A stretch of DNA of 41,835 nucleotides from Akkermansia muciniphila (GTDB lineage: Bacteria; Verrucomicrobiota; Verrucomicrobiia; Verrucomicrobiales; Akkermansiaceae). Of this stretch, positions 17,139 through 28,085 are shown in pieces. Under the pieces are notes generated by a model, which worked only from the letters and a program-made list of their open reading frames with translations, ran no database searches and had not been told where the DNA came from. Each line of letters starts with the position of its first letter. Position 1 is the stretch's first letter. The position numbers were made by a program, and so were the translations under genes. The stretch spans positions 1-41,835 of the forward strand of contig CAMCUY010000009.1 in assembly GCA_945879075.1 (NCBI GenBank), written 5' to 3'.

Positions 17139-18455
17139 ATGTCAGAACCTGTCGAAATCGTTGCCGTAAACCCATCCAATTCCACCTCTGCCCCGTTGCT
17201 CGAAGACGTGTTCTTCGCGCCGCTTTTGCAAGCACTTCAGGCTCCCGGAATCACCCGTGGCTGCTCCGCCGTGGATGATTCTTCATTTGTCGCTCTGGCC
17301 GTCCTTCGCATGTTAGAAAACAGCAAAACCGGTCGTGACTTCATCCAAACCCACGGCATCCCTTCCACCCCGGGCCTCACTCGATCTAACTACTTCGACA
17401 GCTTGTCCAGCCCTCGCCGCCTGAAAATGTTCATCGCCCTAGAACGCGAATTTCAGCGCCAACAACTCCCTTTATTGCGCGCCCACGACGACCGCCTCGC
17501 CCACTTCAGCGAGCTCGATCACATGGAAATCTGGGCTGCCGACGGCCATCACATCGCCCACGCCACCCACGATCCCCGCAACGAAAAAGGCGCCTACAAC
17601 TCGGTCAACGCCATTTACAAACTCGACCTTCGCAGCGGTTGGATGCGCTTCATGGATCTCGCCCGCCCCACCGCTCGTGGCGTCGAACACGAAATCACCA
17701 CCCTCAAACGCCAAGACAAGCAAGACCTCCGCTGCGGGGCCGCCAAAGGCCAATCCACCCTCTTCGTTTACGACACCGCCATCGTCGACTTCCATTTCGC
17801 CTACAATTTAAAACAAAGCAAAAGCATCTACATCCTCACCGGTTGGAAAAACAACCTCGCCCCCATGACCGTCATGCCGCGCCCGATCGACCGCACCAAC
17901 CCCGCCAACGCGCTCGTCATCAGCGATGAAACCATCTACTTCAACAACACCCCCGGCGTCTGGCGGCGGATCACCGCCAGCAGCCCGGACAGCGACGAGA
18001 TTTACATCACTCTAACCAATCAGATGAATCTATCACCCGGAGCGCTCAACCAATGCCGACGCCTGCGCTGGAACATCGAAAAAGCCTTCGACCAGCAGGA
18101 GCAGAAACTCGACGAACCCAAAGCTTGGAGTGCTAGCGAGCAAGGCAAACGCATCCAAGCCGTCGCCATGGGCATCGTCCACAACCTGCTGAGTCTCTTC
18201 GAAGCCAAGCTCAAAAGCGAAGAGGGCATCGAAGACACCAAAGTCATCAAAGCGTGGCAAAAGGACCTCTCCAAGCGCGCAGAAAAAGCCCGCGCCGCCG
18301 GCCGCCATCTGCCCATAAAACTCTACCAAGCCCTTTACCGGCCTGCCGAAGTGAGTCTGCAATTCATTCGCTGGCTAAGGGTAGGCCTCACGCGCCCGAC
18401 CTGCTACAGGCTGGCTATCGAACAGCTCCGCCCACTCATGCTGGCTTATATATAG
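17139..18455 (+). CDS. IS4-like DDE transposase
   Basis: A 438-residue transposase, full length and without internal stops. It catalyses cut-and-paste or similar movement of the surrounding element. Candidate catalytic acids are Asp135 in AADGHH, Asp212 or Asp217 in VYDTAIVD, and Glu314 in RWNIEKAFDQQEQKLDE. The spacing around that Glu resembles the Y-R-E-K signature of IS4 relatives, though the Tyr is not conserved. The ATG at 17139 is the first in-frame start; no clear ribosome-binding site precedes it, which would keep expression low. The codon pattern is similar to the host's. Confidence 0.85.
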   Translation: MSEPVEIVAVNPSNSTSAPLLEDVFFAPLLQALQAPGITRGCSAVDDSSFVALAVLRMLENSKTGRDFIQTHGIPSTPGLTRSNYFDSLSSPRRLKMFIALEREFQRQQLPLLRAHDDRLAHFSELDHMEIWAADGHHIAHATHDPRNEKGAYNSVNAIYKLDLRSGWMRFMDLARPTARGVEHEITTLKRQDKQDLRCGAAKGQSTLFVYDTAIVDFHFAYNLKQSKSIYILTGWKNNLAPMTVMPRPIDRTNPANALVISDETIYFNNTPGVWRRITASSPDSDEIYITLTNQMNLSPGALNQCRRLRWNIEKAFDQQEQKLDEPKAWSASEQGKRIQAVAMGIVHNLLSLFEAKLKSEEGIEDTKVIKAWQKDLSKRAEKARAAGRHLPIKLYQALYRPAEVSLQFIRWLRVGLTRPTCYRLAIEQLRPLMLAYI

Positions 18456-18457
18456 AA

Positions 18458-18475
18458 TGTTAGACGACAGGGTTG
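18458..18475 (-). repeat. IS right terminal inverted repeat
   Basis: TGTTAGACGACAGGGTTG, exact reverse complement of the left repeat at 16691-16708; it begins two bases after the transposase stop codon. Confidence 0.92.
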
Positions 18476-18487
18476 CAGCCAGGCCAT
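18476..18487 (-). pseudogene. vapC: vapC 5' fragment (start codon plus target-site copy)
   Basis: Read on the reverse strand: ATGGC followed by CTGGCTG, the right copy of the target duplication. These are the first four codons (Met-Ala-Trp-Leu) of the toxin whose remainder lies at 16294-16690. The ATG sits three bases after the antitoxin stop codon, the tight spacing usual for translationally coupled toxin-antitoxin pairs. Confidence 0.85.
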
Positions 18488-18490
18488 GGG

Positions 18491-18727
18491 TTAGCGGGAT
18501 GCGAGGAAGTCTTCTTCGCTGATGGACCAGTCTTTGAAGACGGGTTTGCCGCGCTTGGCGAGCAGGCCGAGTTCGCGGGCTTTGGCCGGCTCGGCCTTGA
18601 AGGGGGTGAGCATGGCGACATTTTCGCGCTTTCTGCCTTTTTGCAGGATGATGCTTTCACCCTTGGCGACCTCTACCAAGAGCGTGGGGAGGTGCCGCTT
18701 GAATTCCGCGATGGTCATCGTTTTCAT
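18491..18727 (-). CDS. vapB: Phd/YefM- or VapB-type antitoxin
   Basis: A 78-residue antitoxin. MKTMTIAEFKRHLPTLL resembles the N-terminal DNA-binding part of Phd/YefM-type (prevent-host-death) antitoxins, followed by the GESIILQKGRKRENVAML strand region. The C-terminal half (PAKARELGLLAKRGKPVF, DWSISEEDFLAS) is the expected toxin-binding tail. The gene is intact and upstream of the disrupted toxin, so it is an orphan antitoxin now. The start at 18727 is chosen over an open upstream extension; Met at 18718 is also possible. Such antitoxins normally repress their own promoter, here presumably in the 42 bases before the DAHP synthase gene end. Confidence 0.83.
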   Translation of the reverse strand: MKTMTIAEFKRHLPTLLVEVAKGESIILQKGRKRENVAMLTPFKAEPAKARELGLLAKRGKPVFKDWSISEEDFLASR

Positions 18728-18769
18728 GGAAAGAGCCTGTCCCAAGTGGTCAAGTTGTCAACTTTTGAA

Positions 18770-19807
<1,038 letters not shown>

Positions 19808-19821
19808 GGTTTGATGGGAAT

Positions 19822-20709
19822 TCAAGGGTGGGCGTCGCCGTCCGGGTCTTCGTGCCACGGGATGCCGGCGTTCGCGCTGCGCTGGAGATCGGCGATGACC
19901 TGGGCTCCCAACAGCAGGATGAGCGAGACGGCTTCCAGGGTGAGGAGGACGATGATGATGGTGGCCATGGAGCCGTAGACGACGTTGACCACGGAGATTT
20001 TGGTGTAATAGAAAACGAGAAGGTGGCGGACGATTTCCCAGAGGATGGTGGCGGTCAAGCCACCGGCGAGGGCGCGCCGGAACGAGACTTTCGCCACCGG
20101 CATGATCTTGTAGAAGAGCGTGAACAGCAGGACCAGACCGAGGACTCCGATCAGGTAGATGATGTGGTTCACATGCCGCTGAAGCAGCGCGTCGATGCCG
20201 AGAAACTGGTGGTTTCTCTGGTCCTGTGCGTCGATGACGGCGTTGACGGCGGTGATGCCTATCAGTCCGCCAGCGACGATGAGGATGAAGAGGTAGGGCA
20301 TCAGCGCGGAGACCCAGAACTTGCGTTTCAGGGTCGGCAGCGGGCGGTTGAAAATGATGGCGATGGCGTCCTCCATGACGCGGAAGGCGAGCGAGCTGAA
20401 GACGAGCAGCGAGATGCCGCCGACCCAGCCGATCAGCCCGCGGGTGCGCAGGAAGCCGGTGAGTACCTCGGTGAGGGTAGGGGCAAATCCCGGGGCGAGG
20501 AGGGAGACTTCCGCAGTGATGGTTTCCATCAGCAGTGTCGCGTCGATGAAGTGCGAGAAGATGACCATGAGTACGGCCGAGAGGGGAATCAGCGAGAGCA
20601 TCATGTTATAGGCGACGGCGGCGGTGAGCAGTAGGCCGTGGTTGCGCAGGAAAAAGTCGCGCAGCACTCGGCTGGCGAACCGAAGGGTTTTCGGCAGTCG
20701 TTTTTCCAT
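19822..20709 (-). CDS. YihY/UPF0761-family inner membrane protein
   Basis: A 295-residue polytopic membrane protein with about six hydrophobic segments (approximate residues 24-45, 88-110, 138-158, 182-203, 215-238 and 245-270). Family hallmarks are an N-terminal RNHGLLLTAAVAYNMMLSLIP and a C-terminal YGSMATIIIVLLTLEAVSLILLLGAQ, here noted by their cores AVAYNMMLSLIP and YGSMATIIIVLL. Once misnamed ribonuclease BN; true function unknown. It precedes aroG by 14 bases. Confidence 0.88.
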   Translation of the reverse strand: MEKRLPKTLRFASRVLRDFFLRNHGLLLTAAVAYNMMLSLIPLSAVLMVIFSHFIDATLLMETITAEVSLLAPGFAPTLTEVLTGFLRTRGLIGWVGGISLLVFSSLAFRVMEDAIAIIFNRPLPTLKRKFWVSALMPYLFILIVAGGLIGITAVNAVIDAQDQRNHQFLGIDALLQRHVNHIIYLIGVLGLVLLFTLFYKIMPVAKVSFRRALAGGLTATILWEIVRHLLVFYYTKISVVNVVYGSMATIIIVLLTLEAVSLILLLGAQVIADLQRSANAGIPWHEDPDGDAHP

Positions 20710-21298
20710 CGGGGTTGAGCTTGGACCGGGTCCCCGGCCGGGGCAAATGCAAATCAGGCGGGCTACAGTTGCAGCAAGCGGTCGATCAGGTTGAGGACGT
20801 CCGCGCGGTCGGCGGCGAGGGTGGTGGAGGCTATTTCCCGGGCGAGCGCGGCGAAGCGGGCGTCGTCGGAGGGTTCGGCGTCGTTTTTGCGGACGGCTCG
20901 ATCACGAGGGCGAGGGTGGTGACCTCATCGCGCAAGCCGTCACTCTTACCAGCAACGAGTTGCATCAGATTAGCGCCATCACGGAGCGATGGGCCGTGGA
21001 CCAGCGTTGGACGTTGCTATTGACTCGTTTGTTGCGTCGCAGGCTGGGCGGGAAACGGCTACCCGGCCTGCCTGATCAATCTCAACTCCTGTTGAGCAGG
21101 TGGAAATCCGCTGCACCATCATCATTTGTCATCATCCCCTGCCGCTTGGTTCAGAGGCGTGATACTAACATAACTATTTTCCTTTTTAGGGATAGTTGAG
21201 ATGGCGAGATCGATGGCGTTTCGCTCGGCGAGGCGTTGTTGATAGGGGAGGATGGCCGATGTCGTTGGTATGCCGAAATCGTCACCCCCCTCCCAGCC
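20710..21298. other. Gene-poor 589-bp stretch with apparent gene remnants
   Basis: No intact gene. Reverse-strand reading gives two protein-like tails. The first ends at the TAG at 20763-20765 (see separate entry). The second ends at the TGA at 21122-21124 and reads LPYQQRLAERNAIDLAIS followed by PKKENSYVSITPLNQ; it has no start codon and runs back into the gltD frame. Forward-strand frames over 20900-21100 are also open (LTSNELHQISAITERWAV) but start nowhere sensible. The stretch is best read as decayed DNA downstream of gltD. Confidence 0.4.
20763..20975 (-). pseudogene. Possible frameshifted C-terminal gene remnant
   Basis: Reverse-strand codons read DGLRDEVTTLALVIE and, after an apparent one-base shift near 20895-20905, AVRKNDAEPSDDARFAALAR, EIASTTLAADRADVLNLI, DRLLQL and a stop. 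The second part has the strong G/C third-position bias of real genes in this genome. The two halves join into a sensible helical C-terminus only if a frameshift is assumed. Family unknown. Confidence 0.3.
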
Positions 21299-22792
21299 TT
21301 ATGGCAGGTTGGTCGCGCCCATCAGGAAGCGGTCGCACTCGCGGGCGGCGCCGCGGCCTTCGTTGATGGCCCAGACGACGAGCGACTGGCCGCGGCGGAC
21401 GTCGCCGGCGGCGAAGACTCCGGGGACGCTGGTCGTGAACGTGCCGTGCTCGGCCTTGACGTTAGAGCGGGCGTCGCTTTCGAGGGCGAACTGTTTCACC
21501 ACTTCCTGCTCGGGGCCCATGAAGCCCATGGCGAGCAGGACGAGTTGCGCGGGAACGATGCGGGCGCTGCCTTCCTTTTCCTTGGGGGTGAAGCGGCCTT
21601 GGTCGTTGATCCACTCGATGTCACAGATTTCGAGACCGGTGAGATTGCCAGCGTCGTCCTTGAGGAAACGCTTGGTCTGCACCAAATACTGGCGCGGGTC
21701 CTGGCCTTGGACGGCGGCGGCTTCTTCTTGGCCGTAGTCCATTTTGTAAACCTTGGGCCACTCGGGCCACGGGTTGTTCGCGGCGCGCTTTTCCGGCGGC
21801 TGCGGCATGATTTCGAGCTGGATGACGCTCTTGCAACCGTGGCGCAAGCTGGTGCCCACGCAGTCGGTGCCGGTGTCACCGCCGCCGATGACGACGACGT
21901 CCTTGCCTTTGGCATTAAGCGCGGGGATGGTGCCGTCGAAATGGTGGTCGAGCTGATAGCGGGTGTTGTCGGTGAGGAACTCCATCGCGAGATGGACGCC
22001 CTTGGCGTCGCGGTTCTCGATGGGTAGGTCGCGGCCGAGGGTGGCACCGCAGCAGAGCACGACGGAGTCGAAGTCCTTGCGGAGTTTTTCCGCGGTCCAT
22101 TCGCTGTCTTTACCGATGTTGATGCCGGTTTTGAAGGTGATGCCTTCTTCCGCGAGCAGGTCGACGCGGCGCTGGACGACGAGCTCCTTGTCGAGCTTCA
22201 TGTTAGGGATGCCATACATGAGCAAGCCGCCGACGCGGTCTTCGCGCTCGAAGACGGTGACACTGTGGCCGGCCTGGTTGAGCTGGTCGGCGCAGGCGAG
22301 TCCGGCGGGTCCGGAACCGATGACGGCGACTTTCTTGCCGGTGCGGATTTCCGGAATGCGCGGGATGACCCAGCCTTCCTCCCAGCCGCGGTCGATGATG
22401 GCGCACTCGTTGTTTTTGATGGTGACGGGCGGCTCGATCACGCTGAGCACGCAGGAGCCTTCGCATGGAGCGGGGCAGACGCGGCCGGTGAATTCCGGGA
22501 AATTGTTGGTTTTGTGGAGGCGGTGGAGCGCTTCCTTCCAGCGGCCACGGAAAATGAGGTCGTTCCATTCCGGGATCAGGTTGTTCACCGGGCAGCCGCT
22601 GGCCATGCCGGAAACCATGTGGCCGGTGTGGCAGAACGGCGTGCCGCAGTCCATGCAGCGCGAGCCCTGGGCGCGTTGTTGTTTCTCTTCGGGATGAATC
22701 TTGAACTCGCGCCAGTTCTTGATGCGCTCGAGTGGTGCGGCTTCCGCATCGGTGATGCGGGGCACTTCCATGAATCCTGTTGGCTTACCCAT
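21299..22792 (-). CDS. gltD: Glutamate synthase (NADPH) small subunit
   Basis: A 497-residue flavoprotein that passes electrons from NADPH to the large subunit GltB. The N-terminal part holds the cysteines for two 4Fe-4S clusters ([13 protein letters not shown] near residues 45-57, [20 protein letters not shown]). FAD binding is at [10 protein letters not shown] and NADPH binding at GGGDTGTDC, and the C-terminal [16 protein letters not shown] closes the FAD site. It lies downstream of gltB on the same strand, 119 bases apart, with a REP-like palindrome pair in the gap, which could lower its transcript relative to gltB. It is the usual gltBD order. Confidence 0.94.
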   Translation of the reverse strand: MGKPTGFMEVPRITDAEAAPLERIKNWREFKIHPEEKQQRAQGSRCMDCGTPFCHTGHMVSGMASGCPVNNLIPEWNDLIFRGRWKEALHRLHKTNNFPEFTGRVCPAPCEGSCVLSVIEPPVTIKNNECAIIDRGWEEGWVIPRIPEIRTGKKVAVIGSGPAGLACADQLNQAGHSVTVFEREDRVGGLLMYGIPNMKLDKELVVQRRVDLLAEEGITFKTGINIGKDSEWTAEKLRKDFDSVVLCCGATLGRDLPIENRDAKGVHLAMEFLTDNTRYQLDHHFDGTIPALNAKGKDVVVIGGGDTGTDCVGTSLRHGCKSVIQLEIMPQPPEKRAANNPWPEWPKVYKMDYGQEEAAAVQGQDPRQYLVQTKRFLKDDAGNLTGLEICDIEWINDQGRFTPKEKEGSARIVPAQLVLLAMGFMGPEQEVVKQFALESDARSNVKAEHGTFTTSVPGVFAAGDVRRGQSLVVWAINEGRGAARECDRFLMGATNLP

Positions 22793-22823
22793 TTGATTGA
22801 TTGGTCTTTGTGAATGTGTTGCT

Positions 22824-22907
22824 TGTAGCGGCGCTCTGTGAGCGTCGGGCGGTTGAGTGCTATTGATGTCTCAGGTAGGTCAGCGACGGTCACAGACCGC
22901 CGCTACA
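22824..22907. repeat. REP-like inverted palindrome pair between gltB and gltD
   Basis: Two 24-bp arms (22824-22847 and 22884-22907) are reverse complements except at two positions. Each arm is itself a hairpin: CGCTC-tgt-GAGCG in the left and CGGTC-aca-GACCG in the right. The two differences fall at facing positions of the small hairpin, so base pairing is preserved by a compensatory C-G to G-C change. The outer ends read TGTAGCGGCG and CGCCGCTACA. This is the architecture of paired REP sequences. No other copy or REP-associated transposase is visible in the window. Confidence 0.75.
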
Positions 22908-22911
22908 GTCG

Positions 22912-25900
22912 TTAATTTCCGCCGACGCGGGCGAGGTCTTTGAGGTTTTCTTCGAAAGCGGCCATTGCGGCTTCGTCTCCGGTGAGTCCTTGTTCCTCGA
23001 CCTTGCGGAAGGCTTCGAGCATCCGCTCGTAGTCGCGGGGCAGGACCTTGAAAAACTTCGGCAGCTCGGCATCCCAGTTTTCCAACAGAAACTTGCCGCG
23101 CGGCGAGCCGGTGTAGCCGACGTGTTTCTCGATGGTCGATTTGACGAGGGCGATGTCCTTGTCGGCGCACTCGATGAGGCGATAGAGATTGACCATCTCG
23201 TTGTTGAGGCGCTTCTCGAACAGGCCGTCGATGTCGTAAACGTAGGCGACTCCGCCGGACATGCCCGCCGCGAAGTTGCGGCCGGTCTCGCCGAGGACGA
23301 TGACCTGGCCGCCGGTCATGTATTCACAGGCGTGGTCGCCGACGCCTTCGATGAGGGCATGCGCGCCGGAGTTGCGGACGCAGAAGCGCTCGCCGCCGAT
23401 GCCGTTGAAGTAGGCCTCACCGCTGGTCGCGCCGTAGAGGGCGACGTTGCCGATGATGATGTTTTCCTCAGGCTTGAAGCGGGCGCCTTGCGTCGGATAG
23501 ATGATGATCTTGGCTCCTGACAGGCCCTTGCCGACGTAGTCGTTGGCGTCGCCTTCGAGACGGAAGGTCATGCCGGGAGGCGTGAAGGCGGCGAACGACT
23601 GGCCGGCGCTGCCGTTGAACTTGAGCTCGATGGTGTCCTCCGGAAGTCCCTTGCTGCCATACTTGCGCGAGATTTCGCTGCCAGTGATGGTGCCGACGAC
23701 GCGGTTGACGTTGATGATCGGCAGTTCCACGCGGACCTTTTCGCCGCGCTCGATGGCGGGCTTGCAAAGGGTGAGCAGGTGGGTGTTGTCGAGCGCGGTC
23801 TTGAGGCCGTGGTCCTGGGCGATTTGCTGATAGGAACCGACGTTGTCGCCAACGTCCGGCTTGTGGAAGATGCTGGTCAGGTCCACGCCTTTGGCTTTCC
23901 AATGTTCGGTCGCTTCGTTGGTGTCGAGGCACTCCACGTGGCCGACCATTTCGTTGATGGTGCGGAAGCCGAGCTCGGCCATGATTTCGCGGAATTCCAT
24001 GGCGATGAAGGTCATGAAATTGACCACGTGCTCGGGCTTGCCCTCGAAGTTCTTGCGAAGCACGGGGTCCTGGGTGGCGATGCCGACCGGGCAGGTGTTT
24101 TTCTGACAGACGCGCATCATCAGGCAGCCGACGGTGACGAGCGGCGCGGTGGCAAAGCCGTATTCCTCGGCACCGAGGAGCGTGGCGATGGCGACATCGC
24201 GGCCGGTCTTGAGCTGGCCGTCGGTTTCCACGACCACGCGGCTGCGGAGGTCGTTGAGGAGGAGAATCTGGTTGGTCTCCGCGAGGCCGAGTTCCCAGGG
24301 AGCGCCGGCGTTGAAAATCGAGGACGAGGGCGATGCGCCGGTTCCGCCGTCGTGGCCGGAGATCAGGATGACATCCGCGTGGGCCTTGGCGACACCCGCG
24401 GCGATGGTTCCGACACCGACTTCCGCGACCAGTTTCACGTTGATGCGGGCGCGGGTGTTGGCGTTCTTCAAGTCGTGGATCAGCTCCGACAGGTCCTCGA
24501 TCGAGTAGATGTCGTGGTGCGGGGGAGGGGAGACGAGGCCGACTCCGGGAGTCGAGTAGCGGACCTTGGCAATCCACGGATAGACCTTGGAGCCGGGGAG
24601 CTCGCCGCCTTCGCCGGGCTTGGCGCCTTGGGAAATCTTGATCTGGATTTCGTCGGCGTTGACCAGGTATTCGCCGGTGACGCCGAAGCGGCCGGAGGCG
24701 ACCTGTTTGATGGCGGAGCGCTTGCTGTCGCCGTTAGGCATGGGGACGAAACGGGACGGGTCCTCGCCGCCCTCGCCGGTGTTCGACTTGCCGCCGATGC
24801 GGTTCATGGCGATGGCGAGGGTTTCGTGGGCTTCCTGTGAGATCGAGCCGTAGGACATCGCGCCGGTTTTGAAGCGCTTGGTGATTTGCTCGATGGTTTC
24901 GACTTCCTCGATCGGCACCGGGGTGCGGTTGCTGCGGAATTTCATCAGGCCGCGCAGGGTCGAGAGGTTCTCGCTCTGGTCGTTGACCTTCTTGGCGTAT
25001 TGCTTGAAGACCTCGTAGCTGCCGGTGCGGGTGGCTTTTTGCAGCAGGTGGATGGTTTCCGGGTTGAAGAGGTGGTATTCGCCGTCGCTGCGCCACTGAT
25101 AGACGCCGCCGGTGTCGAGCGCGGCTTCCTCCGTTTCAATGTGGCGGTCCGGGAAAGCCTCGCGGTGGCGGATGAGCGCCTCCTCGGCGACCTGTTCGAT
25201 GTCCGAGCCTTCGCAACGGCTGGAAGTGCCGCAGAAATACTTGTTCACCAGATCGGTGGCCAGGCCGATGGTTTCGAAAATCTGTGCGCCGCGGTAGGAG
25301 GCGACGGTGGAGATTCCCATCTTAGCCATGGTTTTCACGACGCCCTTGATCGAGCCCTTGAGGAAGTTGTAAGTCGCCTTTTCGAGGGTGATGTCGAGCA
25401 TCTCGTCTTCGATCATCTTGTGGATGGATTCGAAGGCCATGTAAGGGTTGATCGCGTCCGCGCCGTAACCGATGAGCGTGGAGAAATGGTGGACCTCGCG
25501 GGCCTCGCCGGTTTCGAGGATGATCGAGACGAGCGTGCGGGTGCCTTTGCTGACCAGATAGTGGTGGATGCCGCCCATCAGGAGCAGCGTCGGAATGGCG
25601 GCGCGGCCCTTGTCGATGTTTCGATCCGAGAGGATCAGCAGGTTGAAGCCTTCGGCGATGGCGGTGTCCGCGGCGGCGCAGATTTTGTCGAACGCGGCTT
25701 CGAGTCCTTCGCCGTCCTGGTTGGCGGGGAAGAGTGCGTCGATGGTGGTGGCCCTGAAGCCGTCTAACTCGATTTCACGGAGGCGGGCGAGCGCCTCGTT
25801 GTCAATGAGCGGGCTGTCGAGCCGGATCATGCGGCAGCTTTTCGGGCCGGGATCGAGCAGGTTTCCTTCGGAGCCGAGGAAGGTTTCCGTGGAGGTGACG

Positions 25901-27582
25901 AGCTCCTCGCGGATGCAGTCGAGCGCCGGGTTGGTGACCTGGGCGAAGATCTGCTTGAAATAATGATAAAGGTGCTTTGGCTTGCTGGAGAGCACGGCGA
26001 GCGGGGTGTCGTTGCCCATCGAGGAGATCGGTTGGACGCCGGTCGAAGCCGTCGGTCCGAGCAGCATGCGGAGGTCCTCGTAGGTGTAGCCGAATGCGAG
26101 CTGTCGCTCGAGGATGCGCTTTTCCTCGATGGTTTTCGGAGATTTGGCGGCGGGAAGATCCTTGAGCGTGACGCGGTTGTCGGCGAGCCACTGGCGGTAG
26201 GGCTTGGCCGAATAGACGCGCTTTTTGACTTCATCGTCGGGGACGATGCGGCCTTCCTTCATATCCACGAGGAACATCTTGCCGGGGCGCAGGCGGCCTT
26301 TTTCGACGATGGTCATCGGGTCGAGATCGGGCACGACGCCGACTTCGGAGGCCATGATGACGAGGTCGTCATCGGTGACATAATAACGGCTCGGGCGGAG
26401 GCCGTTGCGGTCGAGGACCGCGCCGATCTGCTGGCCGTCGGAGAAGGTGATGGAAGCCGGGCCGTCCCATGGCTCCATCATGCAAGCGTGGAATTCATAG
26501 AACGCCTTTTTGTCCTCATCCATCATGGTGTGGCGTTCCCACGGTTCGGGAATCATCATCATCATCGCGTGGACCAGGTCGTAGCCGCCGTAGTGCATGA
26601 ACTCGAGGGCGTTGTCGAAGCGCGCGGAGTCCGAGCCGTCCTCGTTGATGACCGGGAAGATGTTTTCGATTTCCGTGCCGAAAAGATCCGACTGGCAGAG
26701 CGCCTCGCGGGCCTTCATGAAGTTCGCGTTGCCCATGACCGTGTTGATTTCGCCGTTGTGGGCGATGAAGCGGTTAGGGTGTGCGCGGGACCAGCTTGGG
26801 AAGGTGTTGGTCGAGAAACGGGTGTGCATCAGCGCTAGGGCCGACTCGTAATCCGGGTCGAGAAGGTCCGGGAAATAGGTGGAAAGCTGGCAGGGAGTGA
26901 GCATGCCCTTGTAGACCATGGTGCGGGCGGAGAGACCGGTGACGTAGTGATAGTCCGCGCCGGGGAAGGAGTTGCCCTTATTGCCGTGGACGTCGCGGAA
27001 CTGGTTGGGCACCTCGTTGTTGCGGATCCATGCGCCCACCCGCTTGCGGATGACGTAGAGCTTGCGCTCGAAGGCCATCGGGTCGGTGATGTCCGCGCTT
27101 TTGCCGATGAAGATCTGCTTGATGACCGGCTCGTAGCGGCCGGAGGTTTTGCCGAGAATCTCGCTCCTGACCGGCACCGTGCGCCAGCCGAGGAACTTCT
27201 GGCCTTCCTCGCGGACGACGAGTTCGAACACCTGCATGGCGACCTCGCGCACCGATGCTTCCGGCGAGAAAAACGCACAACCCGAGCCGTAGTCGCCCTC
27301 GGGCGGGAGCTCGACGCCTTTTTTGGCCATTTCCCGGCGCAGGAATTTGTCCGGCATCTGGGTGAAGATTCCCGCGCCGTCGCCGGTCGCCGGATCCGAG
27401 CCACTCGCGCCGCGGTGGTCCATTTGTTCGTTCATCGTGAGGGTTTTCACGATGATGTCGTGCGACCGTTTCCCTTTCAAATGGGCGATGAAACCGACGC
27501 CGCAGGCATCTTTTTCACGCGATGGATGCCAAAGGCCTTGAGGTTTAGGCCAACCAAATGGGGATGTCTGCGATGTGGGCAT
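22912..27582 (-). CDS. gltB: Glutamate synthase large subunit
   Basis: A 1556-residue enzyme that makes two glutamates from glutamine and 2-oxoglutarate. A 26-residue propeptide precedes Cys27 in EKDACGVGF, the nucleophile of the N-terminal class II amidotransferase domain, which becomes the first residue after processing. The central and FMN-binding synthase domains follow; the 3Fe-4S cysteines are in [15 protein letters not shown] near residues 1152-1166. The C-terminal GXGXG-type beta-helix repeats ([24 protein letters not shown]) end the protein. With gltD next door it is the NADPH-type GOGAT. The start is the ATG at 27580-27582. The 189-bp upstream region carries a 16-bp palindrome that could be an operator. 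Confidence 0.95.
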   Translation of the reverse strand: MPTSQTSPFGWPKPQGLWHPSREKDACGVGFIAHLKGKRSHDIIVKTLTMNEQMDHRGASGSDPATGDGAGIFTQMPDKFLRREMAKKGVELPPEGDYGSGCAFFSPEASVREVAMQVFELVVREEGQKFLGWRTVPVRSEILGKTSGRYEPVIKQIFIGKSADITDPMAFERKLYVIRKRVGAWIRNNEVPNQFRDVHGNKGNSFPGADYHYVTGLSARTMVYKGMLTPCQLSTYFPDLLDPDYESALALMHTRFSTNTFPSWSRAHPNRFIAHNGEINTVMGNANFMKAREALCQSDLFGTEIENIFPVINEDGSDSARFDNALEFMHYGGYDLVHAMMMMIPEPWERHTMMDEDKKAFYEFHACMMEPWDGPASITFSDGQQIGAVLDRNGLRPSRYYVTDDDLVIMASEVGVVPDLDPMTIVEKGRLRPGKMFLVDMKEGRIVPDDEVKKRVYSAKPYRQWLADNRVTLKDLPAAKSPKTIEEKRILERQLAFGYTYEDLRMLLGPTASTGVQPISSMGNDTPLAVLSSKPKHLYHYFKQIFAQVTNPALDCIREELVTSTETFLGSEGNLLDPGPKSCRMIRLDSPLIDNEALARLREIELDGFRATTIDALFPANQDGEGLEAAFDKICAAADTAIAEGFNLLILSDRNIDKGRAAIPTLLLMGGIHHYLVSKGTRTLVSIILETGEAREVHHFSTLIGYGADAINPYMAFESIHKMIEDEMLDITLEKATYNFLKGSIKGVVKTMAKMGISTVASYRGAQIFETIGLATDLVNKYFCGTSSRCEGSDIEQVAEEALIRHREAFPDRHIETEEAALDTGGVYQWRSDGEYHLFNPETIHLLQKATRTGSYEVFKQYAKKVNDQSENLSTLRGLMKFRSNRTPVPIEEVETIEQITKRFKTGAMSYGSISQEAHETLAIAMNRIGGKSNTGEGGEDPSRFVPMPNGDSKRSAIKQVASGRFGVTGEYLVNADEIQIKISQGAKPGEGGELPGSKVYPWIAKVRYSTPGVGLVSPPPHHDIYSIEDLSELIHDLKNANTRARINVKLVAEVGVGTIAAGVAKAHADVILISGHDGGTGASPSSSIFNAGAPWELGLAETNQILLLNDLRSRVVVETDGQLKTGRDVAIATLLGAEEYGFATAPLVTVGCLMMRVCQKNTCPVGIATQDPVLRKNFEGKPEHVVNFMTFIAMEFREIMAELGFRTINEMVGHVECLDTNEATEHWKAKGVDLTSIFHKPDVGDNVGSYQQIAQDHGLKTALDNTHLLTLCKPAIERGEKVRVELPIINVNRVVGTITGSEISRKYGSKGLPEDTIELKFNGSAGQSFAAFTPPGMTFRLEGDANDYVGKGLSGAKIIIYPTQGARFKPEENIIIGNVALYGATSGEAYFNGIGGERFCVRNSGAHALIEGVGDHACEYMTGGQVIVLGETGRNFAAGMSGGVAYVYDIDGLFEKRLNNEMVNLYRLIECADKDIALVKSTIEKHVGYTGSPRGKFLLENWDAELPKFFKVLPRDYERMLEAFRKVEEQGLTGDEAAMAAFEENLKDLARVGGN

Positions 27583-27624
27583 GGAGTTTAGTAAGGAAAT
27601 GAATCAGAATTAACGTAACATTGA

Positions 27625-27661
27625 GCAACTTACGTGCCGCGCAACTTAAGAAACTTCTTAA
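27625..27661. promoter_or_regulatory. Candidate operator upstream of gltB
   Basis: GCAACTTA occurs twice in direct repeat (27625-27632 and 27641-27648, 16 bases apart). The second copy runs into TTAAGAA-AC-TTCTTAA (27646-27661), a perfect 7-bp inverted repeat. The site lies 43-80 bases before the gltB start codon, where a nitrogen regulator could act. The regulator is not identified. Confidence 0.4.
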
Positions 27662-27771
27662 CTGAAAGGAAATTCCGGAGATCAGAAGCGAAACGGGCGG
27701 AAATCTGCTTTCCACCGGGGGGCGTGTCAAGGCCGGGGGTGTCGCAAGACCAAGACTCGGGTTTTTCCGGA

Positions 27772-28062
27772 TTATTTCCCGTTGGCCGGGATCGCTTCCA
27801 TGGTGGGCACGGCAAGCGTGTGGACCTTGCAAGTGGTTTCGGGCGCGTAAGGCGTTTTGATTAATTTGGCGGCGAATCTTTGCAAATATGCCGCCCGGTG
27901 TTTCTCGGTGGTGATTTCTCCCTGATCTTCCAAGCCGAGGCCGGAAAACCAGTGGATCGCGCCGGAGGCGTCGCTGAGGGCGAGGCAAAGTGCCTGGCTT
28001 TTACCTCCGGAGTCGCTGAGGAACATCATTTTGATGACGCGTTCCGGTGTGTTTTCGATCAC
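27772..28062 (-). CDS. Hypothetical protein, possibly 5'-truncated
   Basis: An open frame of 96 residues (GTG start at 28062; Met codons at 28029 and 28026 are alternatives) ending at the TAA at 27772-27774. The coding pattern continues upstream without a start ([18 protein letters not shown]) until a TGA at about 28099-28101, close to where the dehydrogenase remnant on the other strand begins. This suggests the true N-terminus was lost. It contains HWFSGLGLEDQGEITTEKH; no family recognised. No signal peptide or membrane segment. Confidence 0.5.
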   Translation of the reverse strand: MIENTPERVIKMMFLSDSGGKSQALCLALSDASGAIHWFSGLGLEDQGEITTEKHRAAYLQRFAAKLIKTPYAPETTCKVHTLAVPTMEAIPANGK

Positions 28063-28085
28063 GCGGTGGGCGATGAACGTGTCGG

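Larger units (their letters stand above)
16691..18475 (+). mobile_element. Complete 1785-bp insertion sequence, DDE transposase (IS4-like)
   Basis: Bounded by perfect 18-bp inverted repeats and flanked by a 7-bp target duplication. It carries one transposase gene reading rightward, opposite to the interrupted vapC. The transposase stop lies three bases from the right inverted repeat, while 430 bases of non-coding DNA separate the left repeat from its start. Ends, transposase and target duplication are all intact, so the copy may still be mobile. The family is inferred from the transposase; the 7-bp duplication and a terminal CA fit IS4-like elements. Confidence 0.9.

Noticed and set aside
23779..24840. 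353-residue forward open frame inside gltB, and similar antisense frames over rmuC (5128-6342) and the prenyl synthase region (12854-14434)
   Set aside because: GC-rich genes leave antisense frames open; the opposite-strand products here are certain enzymes with conserved motifs.
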